DNA of 64,000 bases from assembly GCF_000321225.1 (NCBI RefSeq), contig NW_004450382.1, forward strand, positions 2,085,735-2,149,734, in the 5' to 3' direction. The position numbers and the translations under genes are program-made. Origin of the DNA: Odobenus rosmarus divergens (lineage: Eukaryota > Chordata > Mammalia > Carnivora > Odobenidae). Shown piece by piece: positions 46,400-58,179 of the stretch. The notes below the pieces were generated by a model. It had not been told where the DNA came from. It was given only the letters and a program-made list of their open reading frames with translations, and did no database searches. Each line of letters opens with the position of its first letter. Position 1 is the first letter of the stretch.

Positions 46400-47760
46400 G
46401 AGGAGGCAAAAGGGTGGAAGGAAAAAAAAGGAAAAATCCCAAAGTGGCTGATTGAAGAACAAATGGGCAGGAAGGGTAGAGGTAAGGAGGCAAAGCACAG
46501 CTAAAAAAAAAAAAAAAAAAAAAGCCAACTTCTTAAGTCCTCAAAGGAAAGTTCTTTGCTTTGGCTCCACCACCACCCACTTCATTCCTGAGCTCAAAAA
46601 ACAGGATCCTAGTGCAGGAGTGGGTTTGAGGGTGGGGAACAGTGGAAGAGGGAGTAGAAGGATCCTATTCCTCAAACTGCAACCCCCCTCCTCATCCCCA
46701 ACTTCTTATCCAGCAAAGCTCTATCCACCACCAAGAATCAGCTTAAAAGAATAAACCACTTAGGGCTGAGGCTCAGAGAAAGTCAAAGGCCCTACAATCT
46801 CCTTGCCTATTAAGCTTCTTAGAAGTTAGAATGCTGCTAAAGAAAGTGACATTATGGCCAAGCTACTTAGAAAGAACACAAGGATGCTAAGTTGTGAAGA
46901 GGGAGGCCAGTTTGGGAGTTTAGGAGCATCTATCGTTAATGAAAGATGATGCGGTAGGGTGTGGATACTGGAGAGGGAGCAAAAGTAGCCAGTGTGAGAA
47001 CGGGTGCTCTTGTAGTTCTTCAGGTTGAGACTGAGGAGATGGGTACTTACAGAATGTACAAATGGGATGAGAATCTGGATAAAGAAGTAATTGTTTTTTT
47101 AGGATAAAGGGGAAAACATAGCTTCACATAAGCTCCATGTTAGTAATCAGAGAACAAGCAAAAGAAAGCAACCTGCAACAGTTCCTTCCTAGGTCAAATT
47201 TCCCAGTGATTTCAGGCATTCTGCCACTTCCTTATCTTCTCCCCAAAATAGCTGGCAGAGTCCACAAGCTTGCTCTCTGAAAGGCTGGCAAGGAAGAGGA
47301 GAAGAACAAGACTAACCAAACCCTTTGTTCCCAAATAAAGTCCTGATGGCTTCCTGTCCTTCCCCAGGTAGGAGTTTAGCGTGGAATTCTGGTTATTTCC
47401 ATCCTATGCCAGCTAGGGTAGTTAAAAGGGGGGGGGATCATCAGGTGAGCTGTAGTCTCCTTGCTCCAGGCCCCATTTTACTGGAGCCAAGAAGACTACA
47501 CTATAGGTACCAGCTCCTTAATGTCAATTGGGAACTTTTTTTTCAGCTATAGAAAGAACTGTCAAACTGCACAAACCCGTAAGAGATCAGGGCTCACCAG
47601 TCACTGCCCCTATAATGTAATCAAGAATAGAAGCTGGGATTAACTAGAATTTAAATAAAAATTTGGAGGAAAAAAAAGAAAAAGAATAGAGGCTGGTGGG
47701 GGAAGAGCCTGGTTCAAGGGACTTCAAATCTGTGCCAGAGCCCTTGTGATTGTTGACTAT
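46400..47760. other. Unique sequence with poly-A at 46502-46523
   Basis: No repeat family or supported exon; a 22-base A run is the only simple repeat. Confidence 0.35.
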
Positions 47761-47764
47761 TAAA

Positions 47765-47930
47765 TCTAACGTGTATTAAAGGCCTACTTTGTGCCCGGAA
47801 CTGTTCTTGGGACTTTATTTGCATCTTATATAACTCATTTAATCCTCCTAACAACCCCAGGAGACTGGTGTTAGTGCTAGTCCCACTTTACCCTGAGGAA
47901 ACTGAGGCACAGAAAGACCAGACGCATCTG
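47765..47930 (-). repeat. MIR fragment
   Basis: Antisense MIR: ctactttgtgcccggaactgttcttggg...gaaactgaggcacagaaag. Confidence 0.75.
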
Positions 47931-48119
47931 TCCTGTCTCAGAGCTGGCTCTCCTTGAGCTGCTCTATCTGTGGAGTGCAGAGCACCCACAAACAGCAGGC
48001 TCTGCCCCACAAACAGCATGAGGAGTTAGCAGATGCTAAACCATCTGCCCCCTCTCCTATCAAGGGGTATATGTGACAAACTGGTTTTTGTTTTGTTTTG
48101 TTTTGTTTGAGATCATAAC

Positions 48120-48215
48120 TAGTAAGTTCCAGACAACACATTAGGGACTGAGAACAGAGATGAGTAAGACACAGTCCCTGCCTCAAGGAACTCCCAGCGC
48201 AGGTAGGGCGACAGA
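48120..48215 (-). repeat. L2 fragment
   Basis: Antisense L2: tgagaacagagatgagtaagacacagtccctgcctcaagg. Confidence 0.6.
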
Positions 48216-48414
48216 GGCCTGTGAGTGGGCCAAAAGAGACTGCGCCCTAAGGGCTGCCTCAGTACAAAGGACTCCCACAATTTCTTCCAGTGTGGACACA
48301 GCCTGGCATACAGACATGAGGTGCCGAGAAGTGTCTGGCGCATCATCAACAGATACAAGTCTTATTACCTCACGAATCTGACCCATACACTTCCCTCTCC
48401 TGGGATTTTCCTCC

Positions 48415-48655
48415 TTCCCATTGGCTCTGCAGCCAGACTGCCTGCGTCTGAATCTCATCTCTGCTATCTCTTGCTTCTGTGACCGTGGGTATAGTGCTTT
48501 AATGCTCTGGGCCTCAGTTTCCTCACCTGTAAAATGGACATAACAATATCGATCTCAAAGGGATTTTATGAGGACTAAACACACAATTACTTGTAAAGCA
48601 CTCAGAACAGTGTCTGACTCGTGGAAAGCACTCAAAAGGTGTTAGCTCTTCTTAT
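48415..48655 (+). repeat. MIR element
   Basis: Sense MIR: agccagactgcctgcgtctgaatctc...cagtttcctcacctgtaaaatgg...cagtgtctgactcg. Confidence 0.8.
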
Positions 48656-48659
48656 TAGG

Positions 48660-49575
48660 AGTAGTGCTATGTGCCTGTCTTTGCCCGCAGTCATTTTTCT
48701 TGCAATAAAAAGACTGAATTTAAATGCGTCTGGGTATGGTTAGTTTAAGGAGGATAGGAAGTCTCTGGGACTAAATAGGAGAACAGTTCCCCTGGGAAGT
48801 TGGAGGAATAACCCTGGAACTTGTTAATTAAGATCTTGTTAATGAATCTGCTTGTTAATGGTCTATTAAATAATCACACAATGAAGTTTACCGCACAAGG
48901 AAAGCCTTTTTCAAATGCTTGCTCTTTCCAATCCTCCAGGCTCAGCTCCGACTTTTAAAGATCTCGCCTGCGGGGCAAGTCCCTCCAAATCCTTCCAAAT
49001 CTGATGGCCCTCTTCATCTTGTCATACTTGCCTGGAGAGCATGGCTATTCTTGCAGCCTAGGCAGAAAGCCCTCTTCACCTCAATTCTGTCTATCATTCC
49101 TTAGGCCAAGGCATTCTGCCTCTAAGTCAAAATATTTCCCTCCCCAAAGTAGGAATAGGGTCATGGGCCCTGGGAACTGATAAAGAAAGGCGCTCTGAAC
49201 TGTGCTGAGAAGAAAGGCAGAGGGTGAATTCATTTCAGTGGCAATCCGGCAAAATAATATTTCGGCTCAGATGTCACAGATCTATCTGTACAGAAAGTGG
49301 CCTGCCAACCTACATCCACAAAGAGTCCACAAAACTTTTGTCCCAAACCACCTAGGAAAATAATGTTTCAGCCGGTGGCGGGGAACGTAGCCTCTCTTCT
49401 GGAGTCCGACTGCAAGGCTGGAACTGCAGGTAGGAGGGCTCCCTCTAGGTTGAATACTCAGGTATTTCATAAACCGCTTTGCTCCCCCAAGACCATGCTG
49501 CTCCTTAGACAGATGCTCTTGGAAGGGGATGAATATATTGTATGGGGTATGCTTACGTGTTGTGGTCTGTGAGCT
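48660..49575. other. Unique sequence
   Basis: A plus-strand donor CAG|GTAGGA at 49429 follows a short open stretch, but the acceptor is poor. Confidence 0.3.
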
Positions 49576-49579
49576 TGTG

Positions 49580-49770
49580 TGCCATTTATACAGTATCTTT
49601 TGGATGGCAAAACACATCTGTGTTATCTTTCCTGATTCAACAACCCTGTAAAGTAGGGTGCGGATTGTTTGCCACCTTTCATTTTATATATGAGGCGCTG
49701 GGGCTCAGAGAGACGGGGACGGGCCCAAAGGTACTCAGCTTGTAAATGAGAAGCTGGAGCTTCTGGCTCT
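49580..49770 (-). repeat. MIR fragment
   Basis: Antisense MIR: caacaaccctgtaaagtagg...tgaggcgctggggctcagag. Confidence 0.65.
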
Positions 49771-49974
49771 GTGCTCTTGGCCTGTCACTGAGCTGTTTCC
49801 AAAGCCTCTATTTCTAGTCATCACTTCCCACTTGTCAATGTGCCAGGGGGTGCCCAGCCCTGCGGTGGATCCTGTGTGGTCCTTCAGACTATGTCGGAGC
49901 GGGTAGAGCCAGCTGGCAACACTCAGCATAACTCGGTCGAGGAAACAGTGACCCTGCGTTCACTTACTCTCACA

Positions 49975-50130
49975 ACAAATATTTATTGAGCCAGGTGGTA
50001 CAGGAGGAGAAACACTGGGTAGAGTCACATAAGGGGCAAGTAGGCAAATAATTACAATACAATGTGATGAGCATTTTAAAAGGGGAGAGTATGTCAGGAA
50101 AAGGACACCACCCCCAAGTCCATGAGCAAC
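49975..50130 (-). repeat. L2 fragment
   Basis: Antisense L2 starting aaatatttattgagccagg...ggcaaataattacaatacaatgtgatgagc. Confidence 0.55.
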
Positions 50131-50869
50131 ACTGATGAGAGTATCTGCCAGTGTGCAGGTGCCTGAACCATCTGAACCTCGAACCAAGCCCCCATTTGCG
50201 GTTCATTTAACCTTCTATCCACTGGCAGCTGTCCCCAGAAGGGTTAAAGCTTGAAGCAGAGAGCCAATCTGCAGGTGTTGGTGACTAATTCAGCCTCTGA
50301 GAGATTCCTCTAACCCTCCAACCCTCCACTAACCCTTATTTCTTTACAAATGAGCATTTTAGCATAAGAAGAAAGCTTAAGGGCTGGGGAAGAGGAGAGA
50401 GGAGGCTGGCAAAACCCCTCTCTAGCCCCAACTCGGCAGTATAACAGAAGTGAGCAGCCAAGCTGGCTGGAGCCCAGGAGGCAGCAAAGCGCTCATTGGC
50501 TCCCTCACATCTGGCTAAGCACCGTGAGCCCCTCCACTGGGCCACCTTAGAACTACAATATTGTACCAAGACAGGGGCGGTCTGAGCATGTTCGATCAAC
50601 CGGTCAGCAATAAGGGAGGAAAAGGGAAACAACCCGAGGAGGAACAAAGTCCAAGGGGGCAACTAGAGGCAGCTGGGCAGATCCTACGCCTAACAGGAGA
50701 AGAAAGATACCGTCTTAAGCGGATCCGGTATCTGCACTCCTACCATTCCGGGCTTCTGACTGGGACCCCAGCCTCTTCCTCTCTACTTGCTCATACTGAT
50801 TGCCCTTCCTCCAAAGCTGTACTCCTTGGTGAAAACTTCCCTCTGAGACTCTTACCTTTGGTGAGTGAC

Positions 50870-51075
50870 ACACACTTTAAGGAGTCTAAGAATCACCTGC
50901 TTGCTAAATATACAGATTTCCAGGTCACATTCCATGTGATTCTGATTAGGAGGTCTGGAGTGGGCCCTGGGAATCTGCATTACAGGTAATATTTCCCCCA
51001 AAGCACCGCTTCCTCTATCACCATCACAAGTGGTAGGGAAGCTGGTGGTCCTTAGATCACAGTTTAAGAAACCCA
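50870..51075 (-). mobile_element. MER5A-like hAT MITE
   Basis: taagaatcacctgcttgc...gattctgattaggaggtctggagtgggccctgggaatctgcatta...cacagtttaagaaacc follows the MER5A layout. Confidence 0.75.
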
Positions 51076-51659
51076 GCCTTGGGAATGACTCCTCCCGAGA
51101 TCCCAGAGAGCCCCTGTTGTCTGTTATTTTATATTATCTTTTTTTTTCATATATACATCCTAACCACTCACCTTAACCATAGGCCTTCAAGAAGAGGAAG
51201 TATCATCTAGTTTTTTGACTCCTCTGCAAACAGCCCTGAGCACTGCGCTCTACAGGAAATGCTGTGGATGTTGAGTGATGACCACGATAAGAGGCCAGGG
51301 GAAGGAAAACCACAAGCGGGATGGCAGAGTACCGAGGCCCTGGCTGGAGGGAACTGTTTTTAGTATGCCTATGCGTGCCAGGCTGGAACAACGGTTTGCC
51401 TTCTTTTTTTTCTTTTTCAATAGTCTTGGCACTACACGCCTAACCTCCCTCATGAAAGTCACGCCTGAGCAAAGCACCTCCCATAGGAAACTTTGCCAAG
51501 AAATCCTGCCAAGAATCCTGGGTGCTGTGTGGCTTAGTTTAACGGTCAGGGAGTACTTTAGATCTTGGGACCTATCAGATCTCTGTGCAGGCAAAGTATA
51601 CAGCTGAGCATGAACTTGAGTAAAAAGACCAGGGCCCTTGATCTATCCCCCCAAACATC

Positions 51660-51745
51660 ATCAGGGTAATGGTCTTCCATACTCAACAAATATTTCCGGA
51701 GTACTTTGTACCAGGCATGGTTCTGGGTGTTCATAGGTCTTAAGA
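51660..51745 (-). repeat. L2 3' end
   Basis: Antisense: ctcaacaaatatttccggagtactttgtaccaggcatggttctgg. Confidence 0.6.
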
Positions 51746-52410
51746 TATCTTAGAAAGTATTTTATAGTGGCTTATCTTTAGAGAGTTACTTTTGTTTTGT
51801 TTTTGTTTTTGTTTTGCACAGTGAAGGAAACCAACAAAATGGCAACCTACTGAATGGGACTTCTCCCATATGCAAGTGATATATCTGATAAGGGGTTAAT
51901 ATCCAAAATATATAAAGAATTTATACAACTCAAATACAAAAACCACAAATAACCCAATTAAAAATGGGCAGAGGACCTGAATAGACATTCTTCCAAAGAC
52001 GACATACAGAGGGCCAACAGACACATGATAAGATGCTCAACACCACTCATCATCAGGGAAATGCAAATCAAAACCACAGTGAGATATTACCTTACACCTG
52101 TCAAATGGCTAGAATCAAAAACACAAAAAATAACAAGTATTGGCGAGGATGTGGAGGAAAAATACACTGTTGGTGGGAATACGACTTGGTGCAGCCACTG
52201 TGGAAAACAGGATGGAGCAGTCTCAAAAAATTGAAACTAGAATTGCCATATGATCCAGGAATTCCTCTAGTGGGTATTCACCCAAAGAAAATGAAAACAC
52301 GAATTCAAGAAGACATATGCACCCCTATGTTTATTGCAGCATTATTTACAAGAGCCAAGATATGGAAGCAACCCCATCCAAGTAGATGAATGGACAAAGA
52401 AGATGTGGTC

Positions 52411-52414
<4 letters not shown>

Positions 52415-52458
<44 letters not shown>
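52415..52458. repeat. (TA)n(CA)n microsatellite in the L1
   Basis: A short TA run followed by about 18 CA units. Confidence 0.95.
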
Positions 52459-52459
<1 letters not shown>

Positions 52460-52723
52460 GGAATATAACTCAGTCATAAAAAAGAATGAGATCTTGCCAT
52501 TTGCAACACAGAGGGACCTAGAGGGTATAATGTTAAGTCAGTGAGAGAAAGACAGATACCCTACAATTTCACTCATATGTGGAGTTTACGAAACAAAACA
52601 AACAAAGGAAAAAAGAGACCAAAAAACAGACTCTTAAATAGAGAATAAACTGGTGGTTACCAGGGGGGAAGTGAGTGGGGAATGGGTGAAATAGGGGAAG
52701 GGGATAAACAGGACACTTATTTT

Positions 52724-52925
52724 TTTTTTTTTAAGAGATTTTTCATGTATTTATTCGACAGAGAGAGAGAGACAGCGAGAGAGGGAACACAGCAGGGGGA
52801 GTGGGAGAGGGAGAAGCAGGCTTCCCGCCGAGCAGGGAGCCCGATGCGGGGCTCGATCCCAGGACCCTGGGACCATGACCTGAGCCGAATGCAGACGCTT
52901 AATGACTGAGCCACCCAGGCGCCCC
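52724..52925 (-). mobile_element. SINEC copy, young, inside the L1
   Basis: Antisense SINE; flanks aggacacttatt and aggacatttatt differ at one base. Confidence 0.95.
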
Positions 52926-53489
52926 AGGACATTTATTCTGATGAGCACTGAGTAACGTACAGAATTGTTGGATCATTATATTATATGCCTTAAACTAATG
53001 TTTCTACTACTCTATGTTAGTTATCTCCTATATCTACTATTGTATGTTAGTTATGCTTCAACAAAACAAACAGACAAAACAAAAGAAAGTTACTTTTAAA
53101 ACAAGACCCTACATGATGCTGGGCTTCAGAAGCATAGAAGCACCAAACGAATGTTCTCACGAACGCCCGGCTATAGGATGAAGTACTATAGAGATCCAGG
53201 GTCATGTCTCAGGTCCTGGCAGACAGAAATTCTATTTTTACTTTATCATGAGCAATCCTTGGCAGCTCTGGAGTTCTTTCTTCCACTCTCAGATGCTATA
53301 CTTTGTCCAGAAAGGCAAATTGCCACACCTAGCCCCTTTGAATACAGTAATTCCTTCTTGATTTCCAGATTATCAGCTTAAAGGTCACTAGCTCCAGAAA
53401 GTTATCCACACTCATTGACAAGAGTAGGTGCTCCCACTTCTAATCCCATGGCATTTTATACTTCCCCTATTGTAGTACTTTTCACAACA

Positions 53490-53650
53490 TCCTGCGATTG
53501 CTGGCTAAACTTTAAGCTCTAGTAAGGCAGGGACTATATATAATCTGCCTTGCTCATCATTGTATCCCTAGTACTTAGCATAGTGCCTGGAACAATGCAG
53601 GTACTTAGTAAATACTGACTGAATAATTAAATGAATCAATGAGTGCATCG
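53490..53650 (+). repeat. L2 3' end
   Basis: aaactttaagctctagtaaggcagggactatata...catagtgcctggaacaatgcaggtac. Confidence 0.75.
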
Positions 53651-54478
53651 TACTAGCAAGATGGAAACTAAATCATGCCTCATGTACTCCACCAGTTTTA
53701 TCCATAATACACCAATAAACACCTAAAATAAGCAGCAGTGTTCCTCCTGTGGTGCCAAAACTATAAGGAGGCAGAACTGAGGCTCATAGGATCACCCCAG
53801 TACAGACTCCAGGAGGCACTGCCCATGACCAAAGATGGAAATAATGCTCCAAAGTCAATATAATGTCACCAAGAGCCTGAGAGGTAAATCAGCCATAAGC
53901 CACAATGCCAGCCCTCTCACAGACTTGATGGTAAGATCTCTCAAGTCATTCAACTTCTCCTAGACCCAGCTTTCTCGTGAAGAGGGTATTAGGCCCTTCA
54001 GCAGCAGGTACCCTCTTTAAATAAAGAACAAATGACAGGAAGAAACTACTCACACCGCCATGGGAAGCTGTAAGAAAAGGGCAGCGTTGGCAATGAGGCA
54101 TCTCTGCGGTTAGGAAAGGGTTAAGCTCAAATGTCTGTCTGGGATCTCTTACCAGTAAATCAGCCTTGACTGCTGCTCAGGCTGAATGAAGCCCCACCAG
54201 GTTGGCCCGTCAGGAAGGAAGCCCATGCGTCCAGACTTTTGTTGTTCTAAGGATTTTTTTTTTTTTTTTTTTTAATTTTACTGCTCAGGAAGGAAGCCAA
54301 AGCCTAGGCCCTAACTGCAGTCCTGCTGATTCCTTACCCCACCATGCGCTACTGCCTTCACCTCTCCATCCACCTCTTGGGTCCAACTCTTCTCTTTTCT
54401 GGAATTCCTTCCTTCCATTGACTTTGGCATTTGGGCCTAAATCTCAGACTTTCCCCCCTTCTTTAGCAACTCAAAATT
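53651..54478. other. Unique sequence with poly-T
   Basis: A 17-base T run lies at 54257-54273; nothing else recognised. Confidence 0.35.
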
Positions 54479-54494
54479 AAAAATGGTGAGCATT

Positions 54495-54690
54495 GGGTGC
54501 CTGGGTGGCTCAGTTGGTTAAGCGACTGCCTTCGGCTCAGGTCATGATCCTGGAGTCCCGGGATCGAGTCCCGCATCGGGCTCCCTGCTCGGCGGGGAGT
54601 CTGCTTCTCCCTCTGACCCCCTTCCCTCTCGTGCTCTCTGTCTCTCATTCTCTCTCTCTCAAATAAAGAAATAAAATCTTTAAAAAAAAA
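54495..54690 (+). mobile_element. SINEC copy, young
   Basis: Sense SINE with perfect 15-base duplications aaaatggtgagcatt (54480-54494 and 54691-54705). Confidence 0.95.
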
Positions 54691-54705
54691 AAAATGGTGA
54701 GCATT

Positions 54706-55935
54706 TCCCTTCCTACCTCCTGTACACCTTTGTGTCTCTAGGTGGGAATTCTGGGGATAGGGAGAGAGGAGAAGTGGGTGCTCTTTACCACCAACACTGA
54801 CCTGAACCCCTTCTCTGCAACAGAGCCATGAAGGAATTGATAAGGATTGAGGAGTTGGCCTCAATTGGCCGCCAATGGCTATTTCTGCTACATACGTACG
54901 TGAACAGGAGACTTTTCAAATCCAAGCCACTATATTTAAATAATAGACTCAAATCCAAGGTCCTCAGGCAGAAGGTCAGTCTTGCCCACTCCCATCCCCC
55001 CTACTCCCCACCTCTCCCACTGACGTGCAGAATCGTTCTCTGATATTCCCAAACCCCATGGGACTTTTTTTCTACAAAAAAGAAAACACTGAGTTTATCT
55101 GTGCACTCAGGGTAATGGACAGCCCTCTTTTACTCCTAGGAAAATGCACACAGACACCATGGAAGAGGCCTAACCCCGCCCAATCCTGCCCTCCCCTTCC
55201 CTTGCTAATCCCTCCCCAGCAGCTCCCCCAGCTCAGTCCTGCTGCTGTATTTCTCTCCTGACCTACAAGGCCCCTTCAAGCCCCGTCCTAAGCCTCCCCC
55301 AAGCAGAGACAATCCATCATGCTGTGGGACTGTGACACACACAGATGGGGGAAGGTTCACAGATTTCTCTCACACAGGCAAGAGGGTAAAAGTGCCTGTG
55401 TAACTTAAAATCTAGGGACATACTAGAAACTCTGGGACTTCAAATTCTAATACCAGTCAAATACCATTGCAGAAAATCTGATTACATATAGCTCAAATCT
55501 CTACCACAAACAATTCTAATGGTCCATTTATTTCAAGTGATATCTGATAATACAAAGTTCCAGAATAAGAAAATATAATGAGATCTGGATTCTCTGACCT
55601 GGGCCACTGCCTAGATACCTAACTAACCCTGGTCAGGTCCCTTCCTGACTCAGACTCCATTTCTTTAACTCTAATATTGCCTTGCTTCTAAATAAAATGG
55701 AGGGAGAAAGAGGTCAGAGGGCCACCAGGGCTAATCCTGGTGGATGGGTAATAATGAAGGGAGGTGAAGCAGCTGGCTATCACAGAAAAGGGCTCTGAGA
55801 CTTTATCTCTCCCTTTTTCCATGTTGCCATAAGGCATGAGTCTGTGAAAGGATCCTACATACATGCTAGTTGTTAATGACCCTGTGTTTGGCTACATCAG
55901 TGCTTCTAACAATGAAGATTATACCACCAGATTAT
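54706..55935. other. Unique sequence
   Basis: No repeat or supported exon. Confidence 0.35.
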
Positions 55936-55939
55936 CCTT

Positions 55940-56195
55940 GAAATAAGTCATTATGTATTGAATGCTTAGTATGTATGAGGAACTGTTCTGAGCATTATCT
56001 GTGTACTTAATCTCATTCAGTCCTTCACAACAGCCCTTTAAGGTTGTATAATTCCCATTTTACAGGTGAGAATACCGAGACCCAAAGAGGGTCAAGTAAT
56101 TTGCCTAGGGTCACAGAGTAAGTAAGCTAAAGGGTCAGGATTTTACTCCAGAGGCTGAACTCATAACTACTACATTATATTGTCTTCCCACCTTT
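55940..56195 (-). repeat. MIR element
   Basis: Antisense MIR: attgaatgcttagtatgtatgaggaactgttctgagc...cattttacaggtgag...gcctagggtcacagagtaag. Confidence 0.75.
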
Positions 56196-56199
56196 GATG

Positions 56200-57123
56200 T
56201 GAAACATCTTCAAGTTGAGGCTCAAAGGGGTAAATGCAACATTTATTCCTCTCACAGGCATTTATTCTGCTAGGCCACGCTGACTTGGTATAAATCACAC
56301 CAACCCAAAACGCAAGGCCAAACGAGAGCACTATAGGATTAGCTGGCACCTAAATGGGAATCATATACCTGAAAATAAAGCAAAGGTCTCTCCGGGGCTG
56401 GCCCTTGCCCCCTCCCTACAGCTTTCTCACAGATGGATGCAAAGCCATAAGTCTCAGCCTGCAAATGAATTTCAGTGGAAAAAGACAACCCTCATCTGGT
56501 GAGTCACACTCAGGCTTACTGGGCTTGATTTCTCATGAGACTGTACCAAAAGGTTCCTTCTTCACACATATAGCTCTAGACTTTCCTAAAGCTCCATGCC
56601 TGCTGAACAGAATGTACTGGATGCAGCACCATGTCTTCCCCCCAAAAACACAACTTTCATTTCCTCTAGGTCATCTTCAATCAGAACACATTCCACAGAG
56701 AAAATTGACGGTCAAATGTCTGAATTGCCAGATGGTTATATGTGTCTACAAAACCCCCACATCACTTGTCTGTTTCCAGCTTCAACCAAGACCTGGGTAG
56801 GAACTTGTTTTTTTTTAAATACACATCAAAAGCAGATCAGCATTTGTGGACTCCATGATAGGGGATGTAATGCTGTGAGAAAACATTTGGGAAGGGGGTA
56901 GCCTCTGATCTTAGGTTTCTAGAGTGTTAGGTGAGAAAAGCAAATTTTAAATTATTTTTTAAGCTAGGAAAGATTCTTTTGGTACCCCCAAATAATCAAG
57001 ACAATAAGTCTATATTTGAGAAAGGCAATTTCACATATCTCTTGAAACTCCCTACCTACTTTTGTCATTATTAAATCTCAAGGCATAAATAAATTCTTCT
57101 TTTCTTTCCTCCGACCTCTATAC
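56200..57123. other. Unique sequence with a plus-strand exon-like segment
   Basis: At 56432-56500 on the plus strand a good acceptor (tgccccctccctacagctttctcacag) and donor CTG|GTGAGT flank a stretch open in two frames. It is antisense to the proposed gene and not linked to anything else. Confidence 0.25.
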
Positions 57124-57183
57124 CTTTGGGATAGCATAGTCTAACAGATATTATCCAGCGCAATGCTGAAGAGTGGCAAACTG
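57124..57183 (-). CDS. Putative short exon (19 codons)
   Basis: The minus strand carries an excellent acceptor (tttttcctccaagttttcag), a 60-base segment open in one frame only (VCHSSALRWIISVRLCYPK) and donor AAAG|GTATAG. It takes two bases and leaves one, compatible with 46180-46388 downstream and with one donor of the CpG-island exon upstream. It could instead be a 5' untranslated exon. Confidence 0.4.
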
Positions 57184-57802
57184 CTGAAAACTTGGAGGAA
57201 AAATTAGATTATAATCACCACCATTAATTTATTCAATACTCAACTATTACTTACTGAACCCTTCGATGCGATTGGCACCAATGCCCCAGAAATTTTTTTT
57301 AGCACTAAAACTAAACTGTGGTTAAGATTATAGAAAAACCTAACCCATTGGGTAAAAATGGAAGGGAATGAATTCCTCCTGTTTACTTAGCATCTACCAG
57401 GTTTGCTGATTCATACCACAGCCTATCTTTTCTCCAGCCCTAAACCCATAGTTCTAAATCAGGATCTTTTCCTGGAAAGGGCCTAAGAGAGAGACTAAGT
57501 AGGTGAAAGTTCTTTTGCAGAAAATTCTCCTCCTTGCCCAAAGAAAGAGATATTTACAAATTCCCACCCACAGCACACACTTGTAGGTTCTGTTCAGCCA
57601 CAAACGCCACAATTTAAATGGTATTTTTTAAAACGTGAAGGCATTTTAGCTGCTCTATAGCAATAAGTTATCCCCAAGTCTGCAGTTCATCTGTCTTTGG
57701 GGGGAAATGGCACTGGGAAATGCTGTTAAACTGCTGGAAGACAATATGCAAATCCAAAGATTACTGTAATTTTGGTGTTACAATTGTGTGGATTTTACAC
57801 TT

Positions 57803-58073
57803 AAAATGTATCATCACTCCACATCCCAAGTATTTATAAAGAATACATTCCAACATGTATGCTGATATTTATTGACCAGATGGATGTGGTTAGTAAGACT
57901 TAAAAATATGAAAAACCATTATGAAAATATAACTATACTAAATGTATTGTCACTCCAAATGCTGAGTATTTACAAAGAATACATTTCAATGTGTGCTAAT
58001 ATTTATTAACCAGATGGATGTAGTTAACAAGGGTTAAAAATAAGAAAAACTAATATAAAAATATAATTCTATT
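57803..58073. repeat. Diverged tandem duplication, two ~136-bp units
   Basis: Unit 1 (57803-57938) and unit 2 (57939-58073) align along their length: atcactcc/gtcactcc, agtatttataaagaatacatt/agtatttacaaagaatacatt, gaccagatggatgtgg/aaccagatggatgtag. Each has an E-box CAGATG (57877, 58011). Unit 2 has a MEF2-consensus ttaaaaataa at 58034 and unit 1 a near match at 57900. It lies just outside the CpG island. Confidence 0.85.
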
Positions 58074-58179
58074 TTTTCAGTTTCCTCTTCTGCCTAATGA
58101 GGAAAGGGGATGGGGAGGGAGAGCAACTTTTGTTATTAGGATACAATGTGTGTTTTTTGTTTTCAAACAAAAAAGGGCC

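Larger units (their letters stand above)
51794..53087 (+). mobile_element. Young 5'-truncated L1 with SINE inside
   Basis: Sense carnivore L1 from gcacagtgaaggaaaccaac through ORF2 3' sequence (gggcagaggacctgaatagac, aatgcaaatcaaaaccacagtgag). Target duplication agttactttt lies at 51784-51793 and 53088-53097. The left junction carries a TG-rich filler (tgttttgtttttg). ORF2 fragments up to about 118 codons survive; the element cannot move on its own. Confidence 0.9.

Noticed and set aside
50561..50989. 142-codon plus-strand frame
   Set aside because: Its second half runs through L2-like sequence and a MER5A element.
52033..52389. 118-codon frame
   Set aside because: L1 ORF2 remnant.
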